Origin: Poseidonocella pacifica
GTDB taxonomy: Bacteria > Pseudomonadota > Alphaproteobacteria > Rhodobacterales > Rhodobacteraceae
Reading direction: 5' to 3'
Assembly: GCF_900111875.1 (NCBI RefSeq)
Contig: NZ_FOJU01000003.1
Coordinates: 434,001-498,000 of the forward strand
DNA: 64,000 bases
The translations under genes and the position numbers were made by a program. The notes under the pieces were generated by a model that worked only from the letters and a program-made list of their open reading frames with translations, was not told the DNA's origin and searched no databases. How positions within the stretch are numbered: position 1 is the first letter of the stretch; every line of letters starts with the position of its first letter. Below are positions 39,133 through 48,421 of the stretch, in pieces.

Positions 39133-40955
39133 TGTGCGGAATCGTCGGCATACTGGGCAAGCACGAGGTCGCGCCCATACTCGTTGAGGCGCTCCGACGA
39201 CTGGAATATCGCGGGTATGATAGCGCCGGGATCGCCACGCTGAATGACGGTCATCTGGACCGGCGCCGCGCAGTGGGGAAGCTGGTCAACCTCTCCGACT
39301 TGCTGGTGCATGAACCGCTTGCCGGAAAATCTGGCATCGGCCATACCCGCTGGGCCACCCATGGCGCGCCCAGTGTGGTCAATGCGCATCCGCACCGGGC
39401 CGGGTCCGTGGCTGTCGTCCATAACGGGATCATCGAAAACTTTCGCGCATTGCGCGAAGAACTCGCCGCAGCGGGCGCGACGACGGAGAGCCAAACCGAT
39501 ACGGAAACCATTGCCCTTCTGTGCCAGCAATATCTCGCGGCGGGCGATACGCCCCGGGATGCCGCCGCACGAACCCTTGCGCGGCTGGAGGGGGCCTTTG
39601 CGCTGGCGTTTCTCTTCGATGGGCATGATGATCTGATCATCGCCGCCCGTCAGGGCAGCCCGCTCGCAATCGGCCACGGAGATGGCGAGATGTACGTCGG
39701 CTCCGATGCGATCGCGCTCGCCCCCATGACCAACCGCGTGACTTATCTCGAGGAAGGGGACCGCGCCGAAGTGACCCGTGCGGGTGTGCGCATCCTTGAT
39801 GCCTCCGGCGCGCCGGTCGAGCGGGAAATGCGAGAAATACAGATGGATGCCGCCCGTGTCGACAAGGCCGGGCACAAGCACTTCATGGCCAAGGAGATCG
39901 CCGAACAACCCACGGTGATCGCGCAGACGGTCCAGAGGTATCTGGGGGCCGAAGACAACGCCATCACGCTCCCTGACGACAGCCTCGATTTCAACACCAT
40001 ATCCCGGCTGAGCCTTGTGGCATGCGGCACCGCTTATTTCGCCTGCCTCACGGCGAAGTACTGGTTTGAGCGCCTCGCGGGGATCCCCGTCGACGTCGAT
40101 GTGGCCTCTGAATTCCGCTATCGAGAGCCGCCGATCCCGGCCGGCACGCTTGCCCTCTTCGTCAGCCAGTCGGGTGAAACAGCAGACACGCTTGCCGCCC
40201 TTCGGTATTGCAAGGGTCGCGCGGCGCGGATCGCCTCGGTGGTGAACGTCCCGGAAAGTTCCATCGCGCGGGAAAGCGACCTGTGTCTTCCGACCCTTGC
40301 CGGCACGGAGATCGGCGTCGCCTCCACCAAGGCCTTCACCTGCCAACTCACCGTGCTCCTGCTGCTCGCTCTGCGCGCGGCAAGCGATCGAGGGCGGCTG
40401 GACGAGGCTCGGAAGGTCGAGCTGCTCGACGGGTTGCGCGCCCTGCCCAACACGCTCAACCGCGCCCTCGATGTCTCATCCACGCTCGAGGATATTGCCC
40501 AGGATCTGGCCGAAGCGCAGGATATCCTCTTCCTTGGTCGCGGGCTGATGTATCCACTCGCCCTCGAAGGCGCGCTGAAGCTCAAGGAAATAAGCTATAT
40601 CCACGCCGAGGCCTATGCGTCGGGGGAACTCAAGCACGGGCCCATCGCACTCATAGATACCCATATGCCCGTGGTCGTCTTTGCTCCGCACGATGCGCTG
40701 TTCGACAAGTCCGTCTCCAACATGCAGGAAGTCATGGCGCGCGGTGGCAAGGTGGTTTTCGTGACCGATCGCAAGGGCTGGGCCGCAGGTCAGGAGGGCG
40801 TCTGGCGCCATGCGATCATGCCGGATGTCGATCCCATACTGGCACCAATCCTCTATGCCATCCCCGCGCAGCTTCTGGCCTATCACACCGCCGTGGCGAA
40901 GGGCACGGATGTGGATCAGCCGCGCAACCTCGCCAAATCAGTGACGGTCGAATAG
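39132..40955 (+). CDS. glmS: Glutamine-fructose-6-phosphate aminotransferase (isomerizing)
   Basis: A 607-residue enzyme that makes glucosamine 6-phosphate, the first step toward UDP-GlcNAc. It starts MCGIVGILGKHEVAP, with Cys as residue 2 to become the N-terminal nucleophile of the glutaminase. LRRLEYRGYDSAGIA and GIGHTRWATHG follow. Two SIS (sugar isomerase) domains follow, with CGTAYFACL, SQSGETADTLAALRYCK, and the C-terminal DQPRNLAKSVTVE. No glmS riboswitch is possible, since glmS begins inside the end of glmU. Confidence 0.98.
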   Translation: MCGIVGILGKHEVAPILVEALRRLEYRGYDSAGIATLNDGHLDRRRAVGKLVNLSDLLVHEPLAGKSGIGHTRWATHGAPSVVNAHPHRAGSVAVVHNGIIENFRALREELAAAGATTESQTDTETIALLCQQYLAAGDTPRDAAARTLARLEGAFALAFLFDGHDDLIIAARQGSPLAIGHGDGEMYVGSDAIALAPMTNRVTYLEEGDRAEVTRAGVRILDASGAPVEREMREIQMDAARVDKAGHKHFMAKEIAEQPTVIAQTVQRYLGAEDNAITLPDDSLDFNTISRLSLVACGTAYFACLTAKYWFERLAGIPVDVDVASEFRYREPPIPAGTLALFVSQSGETADTLAALRYCKGRAARIASVVNVPESSIARESDLCLPTLAGTEIGVASTKAFTCQLTVLLLLALRAASDRGRLDEARKVELLDGLRALPNTLNRALDVSSTLEDIAQDLAEAQDILFLGRGLMYPLALEGALKLKEISYIHAEAYASGELKHGPIALIDTHMPVVVFAPHDALFDKSVSNMQEVMARGGKVVFVTDRKGWAAGQEGVWRHAIMPDVDPILAPILYAIPAQLLAYHTAVAKGTDVDQPRNLAKSVTVE

Positions 40956-40959
40956 CCCC

Positions 40960-42606
40960 TTACATGTTGGGGTAATTCGGGCCATCGCCCCCCTGCGGCG
41001 TCTGCCAGTCGATGTTCTGGCTGGGGTCCTTGATGTCGCAGGTCTTGCAGTGCACGCAGTTCTGGAAATTGATCACGAACTGCGGCGCGCCGTCCTTCTC
41101 CACCACCTCATAAACCCCGGCAGGGCAATAGCGCTGTGCTGGCTCCGCATATTCCGGCAAGTTGACCGCAATCGGGATCGACGGATCCTTGAGCCGCAGG
41201 TGACAAGGCTGGCTCTCTTCATGGTTGGTCATCGAGAAGGAGACGTTGGTCAACCGATCAAAGCTGAGCTTGCCGTCGGGCCGGGGGTATTCGATGACAG
41301 GATGATCCGCCGCCTTCCCCGTCGCTTCGGCATCGGTTTTCCCATGCTTGACGGTGCCGAAGAGCGAAAACCCCAGCGTGTTGGTCCACATATCGAGCCC
41401 GCCCGCCATAAGGGAGGCCGTGAGCCCCCACTTTGACCACATCGGCTTTACGTTGCGGACCTTCTTAAGGTCGGTGCCGATTGCACCGTCGCGCACCTCT
41501 GTCTCATACGCGGTCAACTCATCGCGCGAACGCCCTGCCCGGATTGCCTCCACCGCAGCTTCGGCCGCCGCCATTCCTGAAAGCATCGCGTTGTGGTTGC
41601 CCTTGATGCGCGGCACGTTGACCATCCCCACCCCACATCCAAGAAGCGCGACTCCCGGCGCGACCATCTTCGGCATGGACTGATAACCGCCCTCGCTGAT
41701 TGCCCGGGCTCCATAGGCCACGCGTTTGCCCCCTTCCAGCAGCTTGGCCACCATCGGGTGATGCTTGAAGCGCTGGAATTCCATGTAGGGGTAGAGATGC
41801 GGATTGACGTAATTCAGATGCACCACCAGACCGATATAGATCTGATTGTTTTCCAGGTGATAGATGAAGGAACCGCCACCTGCGTTCTTGCCCAGCGGCC
41901 AGCCCATCGTGTGGGTAACGGTGCCCTCGCGGTGCTTCTCCGGGTCGATTTCCCAGATCTCCTTCATCCCGAGCCCGAATTTCTGCGGCTCGTGCCCAGA
42001 CGAGAGATCGAATTTCGCCATCACCTCTTTCGTCAAGCTGCCCCGCACACCTTCCCCGAGGAAGACATACTTGCCGCGCAACTCCATCCCCGGCTCATAG
42101 GCCGGTCCGGGCGTTCCATCCGGGTTCAGGCCAAACTCGCCCGCGACAACGCCGCACACCGCGCCGTCGTCGCCATAGATCACTTCGGAGCAGGACATGC
42201 CGGGGAACACCTCAACGCCAAGCGCTTCGGCCTGTTCGGCCATCCAGCGACAGACGTTGCCCATGGAGACGATGTAATTGCCGTGGTTGTTCATCAGGGG
42301 CGGCATTGGCCAGTTGGGCACCCGCACACCGCCTGCCTCGCCCAGAAGATAGAAGTTGTCTTCCTTCACGGGCACGTTCAGAGGCGCGCCCTTGTCCTTC
42401 CAGTCCGGGATGAGCGCGTTGAGGCCGCACGGATCAAGCACCGCGCCGGAGAGGATATGCGCACCCACTTCGGAGCCCTTCTCCAGCACCACGACCTCAA
42501 GGTCCGCGTCGAGCTGTTTAAGACGGATCGCGGCAGAAAGACCCGCAGGCCCCGCCCCAACGATCACCACGTCATAGTCCATCGCCTCTCGCTCGATCTC
42601 GGCCAT
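40960..42606 (-). CDS. Electron transfer flavoprotein-ubiquinone oxidoreductase
   Basis: A 548-residue membrane-attached flavoprotein that takes electrons from ETF and gives them to ubiquinone. DYDVVIVGAGPAGLSAAIRL (residues 9-28) binds FAD; EKGSEVGAHILSGAVLDPCG and the ubiquinone region with GYQSMPKMVAPGVALLGCG follow. The C terminus holds a 4Fe-4S cluster: RYCPAGVYEV, then FQNCVHCKTCDIKDPSQNI. It links the acyl-CoA dehydrogenase encoded at 51659-53371 to the respiratory chain. Its stop lies 4 bases from that of convergent glmS; a candidate promoter lies 44-73 bases upstream. Confidence 0.96.
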   Translation of the reverse strand: MAEIEREAMDYDVVIVGAGPAGLSAAIRLKQLDADLEVVVLEKGSEVGAHILSGAVLDPCGLNALIPDWKDKGAPLNVPVKEDNFYLLGEAGGVRVPNWPMPPLMNNHGNYIVSMGNVCRWMAEQAEALGVEVFPGMSCSEVIYGDDGAVCGVVAGEFGLNPDGTPGPAYEPGMELRGKYVFLGEGVRGSLTKEVMAKFDLSSGHEPQKFGLGMKEIWEIDPEKHREGTVTHTMGWPLGKNAGGGSFIYHLENNQIYIGLVVHLNYVNPHLYPYMEFQRFKHHPMVAKLLEGGKRVAYGARAISEGGYQSMPKMVAPGVALLGCGVGMVNVPRIKGNHNAMLSGMAAAEAAVEAIRAGRSRDELTAYETEVRDGAIGTDLKKVRNVKPMWSKWGLTASLMAGGLDMWTNTLGFSLFGTVKHGKTDAEATGKAADHPVIEYPRPDGKLSFDRLTNVSFSMTNHEESQPCHLRLKDPSIPIAVNLPEYAEPAQRYCPAGVYEVVEKDGAPQFVINFQNCVHCKTCDIKDPSQNIDWQTPQGGDGPNYPNM

Positions 42607-42649
42607 GTCAGCCCTCCTTGCTGCACCTGCAAAATGTCAGGTTTCCCGA

Positions 42650-42679
42650 TGCGTAGCGCGCAGTTGCCGCCAAGGTCAA
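42650..42679 (-). promoter_or_regulatory. Candidate promoter for ETF-QO
   Basis: TTGACC (complement of 42674-42679) and TACGCA (complement of 42650-42655) lie 18 bases apart on the minus strand. The predicted leader is about 37 bases. The -10 is poor. Confidence 0.33.
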
Positions 42680-42824
42680 TTGTGACACGGCGTCGTGGAC
42701 CGGCGGCCACGTGCCAAATCCCGCAGTGCCCCCTTGCATTCGCCTGCCGCTTTGGGTCAGGTATCCGCTCAAACAAGCGCGGGCATGCCTCATTGGGCCC
42801 CGCATACGCACTACGGAATGGCTC

Positions 42825-43295
42825 ATGGAAAAAATACCGATGACCCGCGCGGGCCATACCGCGCTCGAAGGAGAATTGAAGCAGCTCAAATCCGTTGAGC
42901 GGCCTGCGATCATTCGCGCGATCTCCGAAGCACGCGAACATGGCGATCTCAGCGAAAATGCCGAATACCATTCCGCACGAGAGAAACAGTCCTTCATTGA
43001 GGGCCGGATCAAGGAACTGGAAAGCGTCATCTCGCTGGCCGATGTCATCGACCCCAAGCAATTGTCCGGGACGATCAAATTCGGGGCCACGGTCACAGTG
43101 ATCGACGAGGACACCGAAGAAGAAAAACGGTGGCAGATCGTGGGCGAATACGAGGCCGACATCAACGCGGGCCTTCTGAACATCAGGTCGCCCATCGCGC
43201 GCGCCTTGATCGGCAAGGATGAAGGCGACAGCGTCGAGGTTCGGACGCCCGGCGGCGAGAAGGCCTACGAAGTCGTCAAGATCGAGTATATCTGA
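42825..43295 (+). CDS. greA: Transcription elongation factor GreA
   Basis: A 156-residue factor that rescues backtracked RNA polymerase by stimulating RNA cleavage. The N-terminal coiled coil contains the tip region [18 protein letters not shown] with the conserved D and E residues that hold magnesium at the polymerase active site. The C-terminal globular part has SIARALIGK-like text ([19 protein letters not shown]) and [21 protein letters not shown] at 42825 gives [20 protein letters not shown], the usual start. The next gene follows after 22 bases. Confidence 0.97.
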   Translation: MEKIPMTRAGHTALEGELKQLKSVERPAIIRAISEAREHGDLSENAEYHSAREKQSFIEGRIKELESVISLADVIDPKQLSGTIKFGATVTVIDEDTEEEKRWQIVGEYEADINAGLLNIRSPIARALIGKDEGDSVEVRTPGGEKAYEVVKIEYI

Positions 43296-43317
43296 GATTT
43301 CCCGGAAAGGGGGCCGC

Positions 43318-44346
43318 ATGGCCAGGGACCCGGAGCCACAAGTTGTCGAAAGCTCGCCCATGGGCACGAAAACGGCCTCGTCGCGCAATCTGACGCTGGC
43401 GGATCTTGGTGCGCTTGTCTTCAGCCTGCTCTGGCTTGCCGGAGCGGGGGCTTACCTGTTGCTGGCCGAGACGGCCACGTCGGGGCTTCTGGGGTTGCTG
43501 GTGCTGATCCTTCCGGTGGCCATGGCTTGGGTTGCTGCGGCATCGTTGCGCTCAGCTATGATGGTCCGGGAGGACCTTGCGCGACTTCAGGCATCTGTCG
43601 ATCTGCTGCGGCGCGCGCAGATCGCGCAAGGCCAGACACATAGCGCGCAGGGCAACTCCGCACTCACGGACAAACTCAATGAGATGGCGCAAGCGCAGCG
43701 GCGGACTGAGGCATTGCTTGCTATGGTGACCGCCACGCGCGACCATTCCCCGGCGGACGGGCCGCTTGATGCCCAGCCAGAACCGGCCCGTGCACGGGAA
43801 CCCGCGCCACAGACGCAACCGCAATCACCGGAGGCCCAAAGCAGCCTGCCGCTGGTTCAGCCGAAGCCCAACGATCCGCTCACCGTGCAGGATTACATCC
43901 GAGCGCTCAATTTTCCCGAAACCGCGCAGGACAAGATCGGTTTTGCCGCATTGCGCCGGGCGCTGCGCGACCGTCAGGCAGCGCTGTTGATCCAAGCCGC
44001 GCAGGATGTGCTGACCCTGCTCAGTCAGGATGGGATTTATATGGACGATTTTGCGCCGTCCCGACCCGATGCCAACCTCTGGCGACGGTTTGCGCGGGGC
44101 GAACGGGGCCCCAAGATTGATCCACTCGGGACGATCGATGCCCAAGCCGCGATGGACAAGACCGCGCAGCGGATGCGTCAGGATACGATCTTCCGCGACG
44201 CGGTACATCACTTCCTGCGCCGATTCGACCGAAGCCTCGTCGCTTTTGAGCCGCAGGCCAGCGAAGCTGAATTGACGGCCCTTGCGGATACTCGGACGGC
44301 AAGAGCCTTCATGCTGCTGGGGCGCGTGGCAGGCACCTTTCACTAG
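43318..44346 (+). CDS. Two-helix membrane protein of unknown function
   Basis: I do not recognise a named family. It is a 342-residue protein with two adjacent hydrophobic helices (about residues 27-50 and 56-75: ALVFSLLWLAGAGAYLLLA and GLLGLLVLILPVAMAWVAAA), then an Ala/Gln-rich segment with coiled-coil character (about 80-140), a Pro/Gln/Glu-rich linker (about 145-180), and a cytosolic helical domain to the end (YIRALNFPETAQDKIGF, RRALRDRQAALLIQAAQDV, FLRRFDRSLVAFEP). It lies 22 bases after greA and ends on a stop shared with the convergent mobB-moeA (CTAG). Probably a Rhodobacteraceae-specific envelope protein. Confidence 0.7.
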   Translation: MARDPEPQVVESSPMGTKTASSRNLTLADLGALVFSLLWLAGAGAYLLLAETATSGLLGLLVLILPVAMAWVAAASLRSAMMVREDLARLQASVDLLRRAQIAQGQTHSAQGNSALTDKLNEMAQAQRRTEALLAMVTATRDHSPADGPLDAQPEPARAREPAPQTQPQSPEAQSSLPLVQPKPNDPLTVQDYIRALNFPETAQDKIGFAALRRALRDRQAALLIQAAQDVLTLLSQDGIYMDDFAPSRPDANLWRRFARGERGPKIDPLGTIDAQAAMDKTAQRMRQDTIFRDAVHHFLRRFDRSLVAFEPQASEAELTALADTRTARAFMLLGRVAGTFH

Positions 44347-46130
44347 AGGCCAAAACTCCCGTAGGGAAGAAACCGAACGGGATCACCGGGATTGATATGA
44401 CGGGCGCCATCGGCGATCTCCACCAAACCCTCGGCCCAACTCAGGCTGCTGATCCGGCCAGAGCCTTCGCTGGGAAAAACCTCGGCGCGTCCGTCGCGGA
44501 TGCGAGCCCGAAGATACTCACGCCGACCGGGTTTCTTGCGCTTTTCAAACGCCGCGGGCACATCAAACCCCACGGGATCAAGCCAATTGCCACCGGCAAG
44601 CCGCTCCATCGCAGGCCGGGCGAAGACGAGGGTACAGACAAGCGCAGCAACCGGATTGCCCGGCAGTCCGAAGACCGGTGTTTCGTGCCACATGCCAAGC
44701 GCCAAAGGACGGCCCGGTTTGAGGGCGATGCGCCATTCCTGCATGGCCCCTCGTTCACGCAACAGGGCGGAGACGTGATCTTCGTCGCCCGCCGATGCCC
44801 CTCCGGAGGTCAGGATTACATCCGCCCCGGCCGCGCCACGGTCGAACGCCGCGGCTATGGCTGCGCGGTCATCCGGCATCCGGCCAAGATCCAGCGCCTC
44901 AAACCCGAAGCGTCGGACCATCGCCAAAAGCATCGGTCGGTTTGCGTCGAAAATCTGGCCCGATGCTGCGGGGCTGCCTGCCTCGACCAATTCATCGCCG
45001 GTGGAGATTACTGCAACGCGCAACCGCCTGAAGGCCGGTACCTCGGCTACACCGCCGGAGGCCAGATAAGCCAGATCAGCCGGGGTCAAACGCCGGCCAG
45101 CCGGCAACAACGTCGCGCTTTCCTGTACGTCTTCCCCCGCTTTCCGGGTATTGGCCCCGCGCTTCAACGGCCCGCGGAACGCCACCTGCCCCGCGCCCAC
45201 CACCACGTCTTCATCAAGGACGACGGTATCGACCCCAACGGGCAGGCTTGCGCCAGTCAAAACCCGGATGGCGTGCTCTGGGGGGACTTCCCCCTCATAA
45301 GGCACACCGGCCGCTGATCGTCCCTCCATCAAGGGCAGGGAAACGGGCGCCTCGTCAGGCACACCGCCCGCGAAACCGTATCCGTCGACCGCGCTGTTTG
45401 CATGGGGAGGGTTGGCGCGAAGAGCCGTGACTGGCGCGGCCAACACCCGGCCCTCGGCCTCGGCAAGCGACAGGGCTTCGATCCCGGTGATCGGATGCAG
45501 GCGCTGTTTGAGAAGCGACAGAGCGTCGTCCACCGGGGTCCAATCCACGCCGGGAGGCAAGGCAAAACAATCATTCCGCAGGGGTGGCGGTTGGGGATGC
45601 TGCTGCGCAGCCGACCTCGATGCCTCTTCATTCGCTGAGGACAGTCCCACCTGCACGAGGATGAAATCTGCAACTGCTGCGGTATCGTTCAGGTCAAACA
45701 CGGGCCGGTCAGCTTGGAGCGGCACGTCGGCGGCAATGGCCTTGATACTTGCATCGCTGGGGGCAATGAGAGGATTGCCGGTCTCCGCGCGGTGCGCCTC
45801 CACCTTGGGGTGGTCATCGCGCTTGTACCCTTCGACCAGCACCAGATCGGCGGGGCTGAGATTGGTCAACAATTCCGCAAGCGTCGGCTCCTGTTCATCG
45901 CGCAGTTCATGCATCAGCGCCCACCGGTTACGAGACGCGAGCAACACTTCGGTGGCACCTGCGATGCGGTGCCTGTGGCTGTCCTTGCCGGGATGGTCCA
46001 CATCAAAGGTGTGGTGCGCATGTTTGACGGTGGAAACGGAAAAACCCCGCCCCGTGATTTCGGTCACGAGCCGCTCCATCAGACCGGTCTTGCCCGCGTT
46101 CTTCCACCCGACGACGCCGAAAATCCTCAT
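44343..46130 (-). CDS. MobB-MoeA fusion, molybdenum cofactor biosynthesis
   Basis: A 595-residue fusion. Residues 1-165 are MobB, a GTP-binding protein: GVVGWKNAGKTGLMERLV holds the P-loop, followed by VEGYKRDDHPKVEAHR. Residues about 190-595 are MoeA, which inserts molybdate into adenylated molybdopterin: HANSAVDGYGFAG, RRLRVAVISTGDELVEAGSP, LTSGGASAGDEDHV, and GLPGNPVAALV. Between them is a short low-complexity linker, SRSAAQQHPQPPPLR. It overlaps mobA upstream by four bases (ATGA), placing it last in fdhD-mobA-mobB/moeA. Confidence 0.94.
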   Translation of the reverse strand: MRIFGVVGWKNAGKTGLMERLVTEITGRGFSVSTVKHAHHTFDVDHPGKDSHRHRIAGATEVLLASRNRWALMHELRDEQEPTLAELLTNLSPADLVLVEGYKRDDHPKVEAHRAETGNPLIAPSDASIKAIAADVPLQADRPVFDLNDTAAVADFILVQVGLSSANEEASRSAAQQHPQPPPLRNDCFALPPGVDWTPVDDALSLLKQRLHPITGIEALSLAEAEGRVLAAPVTALRANPPHANSAVDGYGFAGGVPDEAPVSLPLMEGRSAAGVPYEGEVPPEHAIRVLTGASLPVGVDTVVLDEDVVVGAGQVAFRGPLKRGANTRKAGEDVQESATLLPAGRRLTPADLAYLASGGVAEVPAFRRLRVAVISTGDELVEAGSPAASGQIFDANRPMLLAMVRRFGFEALDLGRMPDDRAAIAAAFDRGAAGADVILTSGGASAGDEDHVSALLRERGAMQEWRIALKPGRPLALGMWHETPVFGLPGNPVAALVCTLVFARPAMERLAGGNWLDPVGFDVPAAFEKRKKPGRREYLRARIRDGRAEVFPSEGSGRISSLSWAEGLVEIADGARHINPGDPVRFLPYGSFGL

Positions 46131-46747
46131 GCCGCGCCCTTCGCCATGTCGCGGGCCTGCACCAGATCTTCGGGGGTGTTGACGTTGAAGAAGGGATCAA
46201 TGGCCCCTGTTGCAAAGAGCGCCTCGCGGCCACCATGTTGCTCGGTCCAGATCACGACCTTGCGGGTTCCCCGTGCCAAGGCCTCCCGAAGATCATCACG
46301 CAACGCCACGGGCCAGATCCCGAAGGTGGGATGCCGGACGGTTCCGCGTCTGGGGTCCGGTGTCGTGGCGAGCGCGAGCGGATGCGCCATGCCTTCGGCG
46401 GCGAGAAGCAGGCGCGGCACAAGGTCTTCGGGAAAGAAGGGCGTATCGGCTGCGGCGGTCACGATGCTGTCCGCACCCCGGTCGGCGGCCCAGTCGAGAC
46501 CGGCGAGAACCCCCGCAAGCGGACCGGGAAAGCCCGCCACGCTATCGGGCAGGATGGGCAGATCAAGATCAGTAAACCGCGCCGGATCACCGTTGGCATT
46601 GAGCGCGAGCGCCGCCACTTGCGGCTCCAGCCGATCGATGACGTGGCGCAGGATGGACTGACCATCAAGGCTCAGCAATCCCTTGTCACCTCCCCCCATA
46701 CGCGTGGCCTGACCGCCTGCGAGGATCACTCCGAGTGGTTGCTTCAT
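46127..46747 (-). CDS. mobA: Molybdenum cofactor guanylyltransferase
   Basis: A 206-residue nucleotidyltransferase that attaches GMP to Mo-molybdopterin, producing the bis-MGD cofactor of formate dehydrogenase and DMSO-reductase family enzymes. VILAGGQATRMGGGDKGLLS (residues about 8-27) is the GTP-binding signature. LPILPDSVAGFPGPLAGVLA and VTAAADTPFFPEDLV follow, with the metal-binding Asp. It overlaps fdhD upstream and mobB-moeA downstream by four bases each, so all three should be made together. Confidence 0.95.
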   Translation of the reverse strand: MKQPLGVILAGGQATRMGGGDKGLLSLDGQSILRHVIDRLEPQVAALALNANGDPARFTDLDLPILPDSVAGFPGPLAGVLAGLDWAADRGADSIVTAAADTPFFPEDLVPRLLLAAEGMAHPLALATTPDPRRGTVRHPTFGIWPVALRDDLREALARGTRKVVIWTEQHGGREALFATGAIDPFFNVNTPEDLVQARDMAKGAA

Positions 46748-47634
46748 GACCCGTCTCCCTTGCGGCCCGCGCGCTTGGGCTCATCCCCCACCGACGCGAT
46801 GTCGGCGTCGCGCACCAGTCGTTCCTCTCCTGCCAGGCAGACGAACCTCTGACCACGAAGCCGCCCGATGAGGGTCAACCCGACCTGCCGCGCGATCTCC
46901 ACCCCCCAAGCGGTGAAGCCGGAGCGAGAGGCAAGAACGGGGATACCCATGAGCGCGGTCTTGATCACCATTTCGGACGTCAGGCGCCCGGTGGTGTAGA
47001 GGATCTTGTTTTCGGGGGAGACCCCTTCGGAGAACATCCAACCGGCGATCTTGTCCACCGCGTTGTGGCGGCCCACGTCCTCCATATAGACCAGCGGGCG
47101 ATCACCCTCACACAGCACGGTGCCATGGATCGCGCCCGCCTCGAGATAGAGCGAGGGCGTACGGTTTATTTCATGCGAGAGGGCATAGAGCCAACTTGTG
47201 CGAAGCTCAGTCTGCGGCAGCTTGGTATCCTCAAGCCCTTCCATCATGTCGCCAAAAACCGTCCCAACGGCACAGCCGCTCGTCCGCGTCTTTTTCTGGA
47301 GCTTTTCCTCGTAGTTCGTCTCTCGCGCCGTGCGGACCACGACCGTTTCCAGATCCTCGTCGAAGTCGACCCCGGTTATCTCCTCATCGGCCTGCAACAT
47401 GCCCTGGTTGCGCAGAAATCCAAGCGCAAGGTACTCGGGGTAATCGCCGATGGTCATGGCGGTGACGATCTCCCGAGAGTTCAGAAATATCGTCAATGGG
47501 CGCTCTTCAACCACATTGGTCGTGATCTCGGCACCGGTCTGATCATGGCCCGTCACCGTGCGCGTCAGGCGCGGCGCGGACGGGTCCGGTGCGATCAGGA
47601 AACTGTCATCGCTCTTCCGAGTGGCCAATTGCAT
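46744..47634 (-). CDS. fdhD: Formate dehydrogenase accessory sulfurtransferase FdhD
   Basis: A 296-residue protein that passes sulfur from IscS to the molybdenum cofactor of formate dehydrogenase. VEERPLTIFLNSREIVTAMT is near the N terminus; MEDVGRHNAVDKIAGWMF and TTGRLTSEMV are the cofactor-binding core. The cysteine loop reads TSGCAVGT (Cys121), with one cysteine where E. coli has C-x-x-C. I chose the ATG at 47634; an earlier one would overlap azlC. It is divergent from azlC across 52 bases and heads the molybdenum operon. Confidence 0.92.
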   Translation of the reverse strand: MQLATRKSDDSFLIAPDPSAPRLTRTVTGHDQTGAEITTNVVEERPLTIFLNSREIVTAMTIGDYPEYLALGFLRNQGMLQADEEITGVDFDEDLETVVVRTARETNYEEKLQKKTRTSGCAVGTVFGDMMEGLEDTKLPQTELRTSWLYALSHEINRTPSLYLEAGAIHGTVLCEGDRPLVYMEDVGRHNAVDKIAGWMFSEGVSPENKILYTTGRLTSEMVIKTALMGIPVLASRSGFTAWGVEIARQVGLTLIGRLRGQRFVCLAGEERLVRDADIASVGDEPKRAGRKGDGS

Positions 47635-47686
47635 CCCCCCCTCAATCCCTCTAAGCCCGAGGGCAGACAGACCGTAGAGACCCCCG

Positions 47687-48421
47687 ATGCCAACGTCCAC
47701 CATCAAATCCCGGTACTTGCAAGGGGTGCGCGACGGCGCGCCGTTCCTCTTTGTGATCGGCCCTTTTGGCCTTCTCTTTGGCGTGGTTGCCACAGAAGCC
47801 GGGCTGAACGTGCTCGAAGCCCTCGCCTTTTCAGTGATGGTGATCGCCGGGGCGTCGCAATTTACCGCGCTTCAACTGCTCGTGGAGGATGCGCCCACTT
47901 TCGTCGCGCTCGCGTCGGCCTTGGCGGTGAACTTGCGTATGGCGATGTATTCGGCCTCCATGACCCCCTATCTGGGAAAACTGCCGCTGTGGAAGCGGGC
48001 GATTGCCGCGTATTTCCTTGTTGATCAGACCTATGCAGTCAGTCTGATGAAATTCGAGCGGGACCCGGAAATGACCCCGGCGGGGCGCTTTGCCTATTTC
48101 ATCGGGGCGGTGACCCCGCTTTGCCCGCTGTGGTACCTGTTCACCGCCATCGGGGCCATTCTCGGCAATGCGGTCCCCGACGCGCTCGCGCTTGATTTCG
48201 CGGTGCCAATCACCTTCCTCGCGATCGTTGCCCCGATGCTTCGGTCCCTGCCCCATGTGGCGGCGGCGGTGGTGGCAATCGTCCTCGCGCTCGTCTTTGC
48301 ATGGTTGCCCTATAACCTCGGGCTCTTCGTGGCGGCCATCGCGGGAATGATGACAGGGGCGCAGGTCGAATTGATGACCCAAACCAAGGCGGCACAGGCC
48401 AAAGCGGAGGCAGAGACATGA
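47687..48421 (+). CDS. azlC: AzlC-family permease, large subunit of an AzlCD exporter
   Basis: A 244-residue inner-membrane protein with seven or so helices. Family text includes FVIGPFGLLFGVVATEAGL (residues about 22-40), VMVIAGASQFTALQLL and ALAVNLRMAMYSASMTPYLG. AzlCD pairs export branched-chain amino acids or analogues. Its stop overlaps the azlD start as ATGA, confirming a pair. The exported compound here is unknown; the divergent neighbour fdhD does not help. Confidence 0.92.
   Translation: MPTSTIKSRYLQGVRDGAPFLFVIGPFGLLFGVVATEAGLNVLEALAFSVMVIAGASQFTALQLLVEDAPTFVALASALAVNLRMAMYSASMTPYLGKLPLWKRAIAAYFLVDQTYAVSLMKFERDPEMTPAGRFAYFIGAVTPLCPLWYLFTAIGAILGNAVPDALALDFAVPITFLAIVAPMLRSLPHVAAAVVAIVLALVFAWLPYNLGLFVAAIAGMMTGAQVELMTQTKAAQAKAEAET

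Noticed and set aside
39090-39150. glmS riboswitch or ribozyme
   Set aside because: glmS starts inside the glmU stop codon, leaving no leader; this element is known from Gram-positive bacteria and no such fold is seen.
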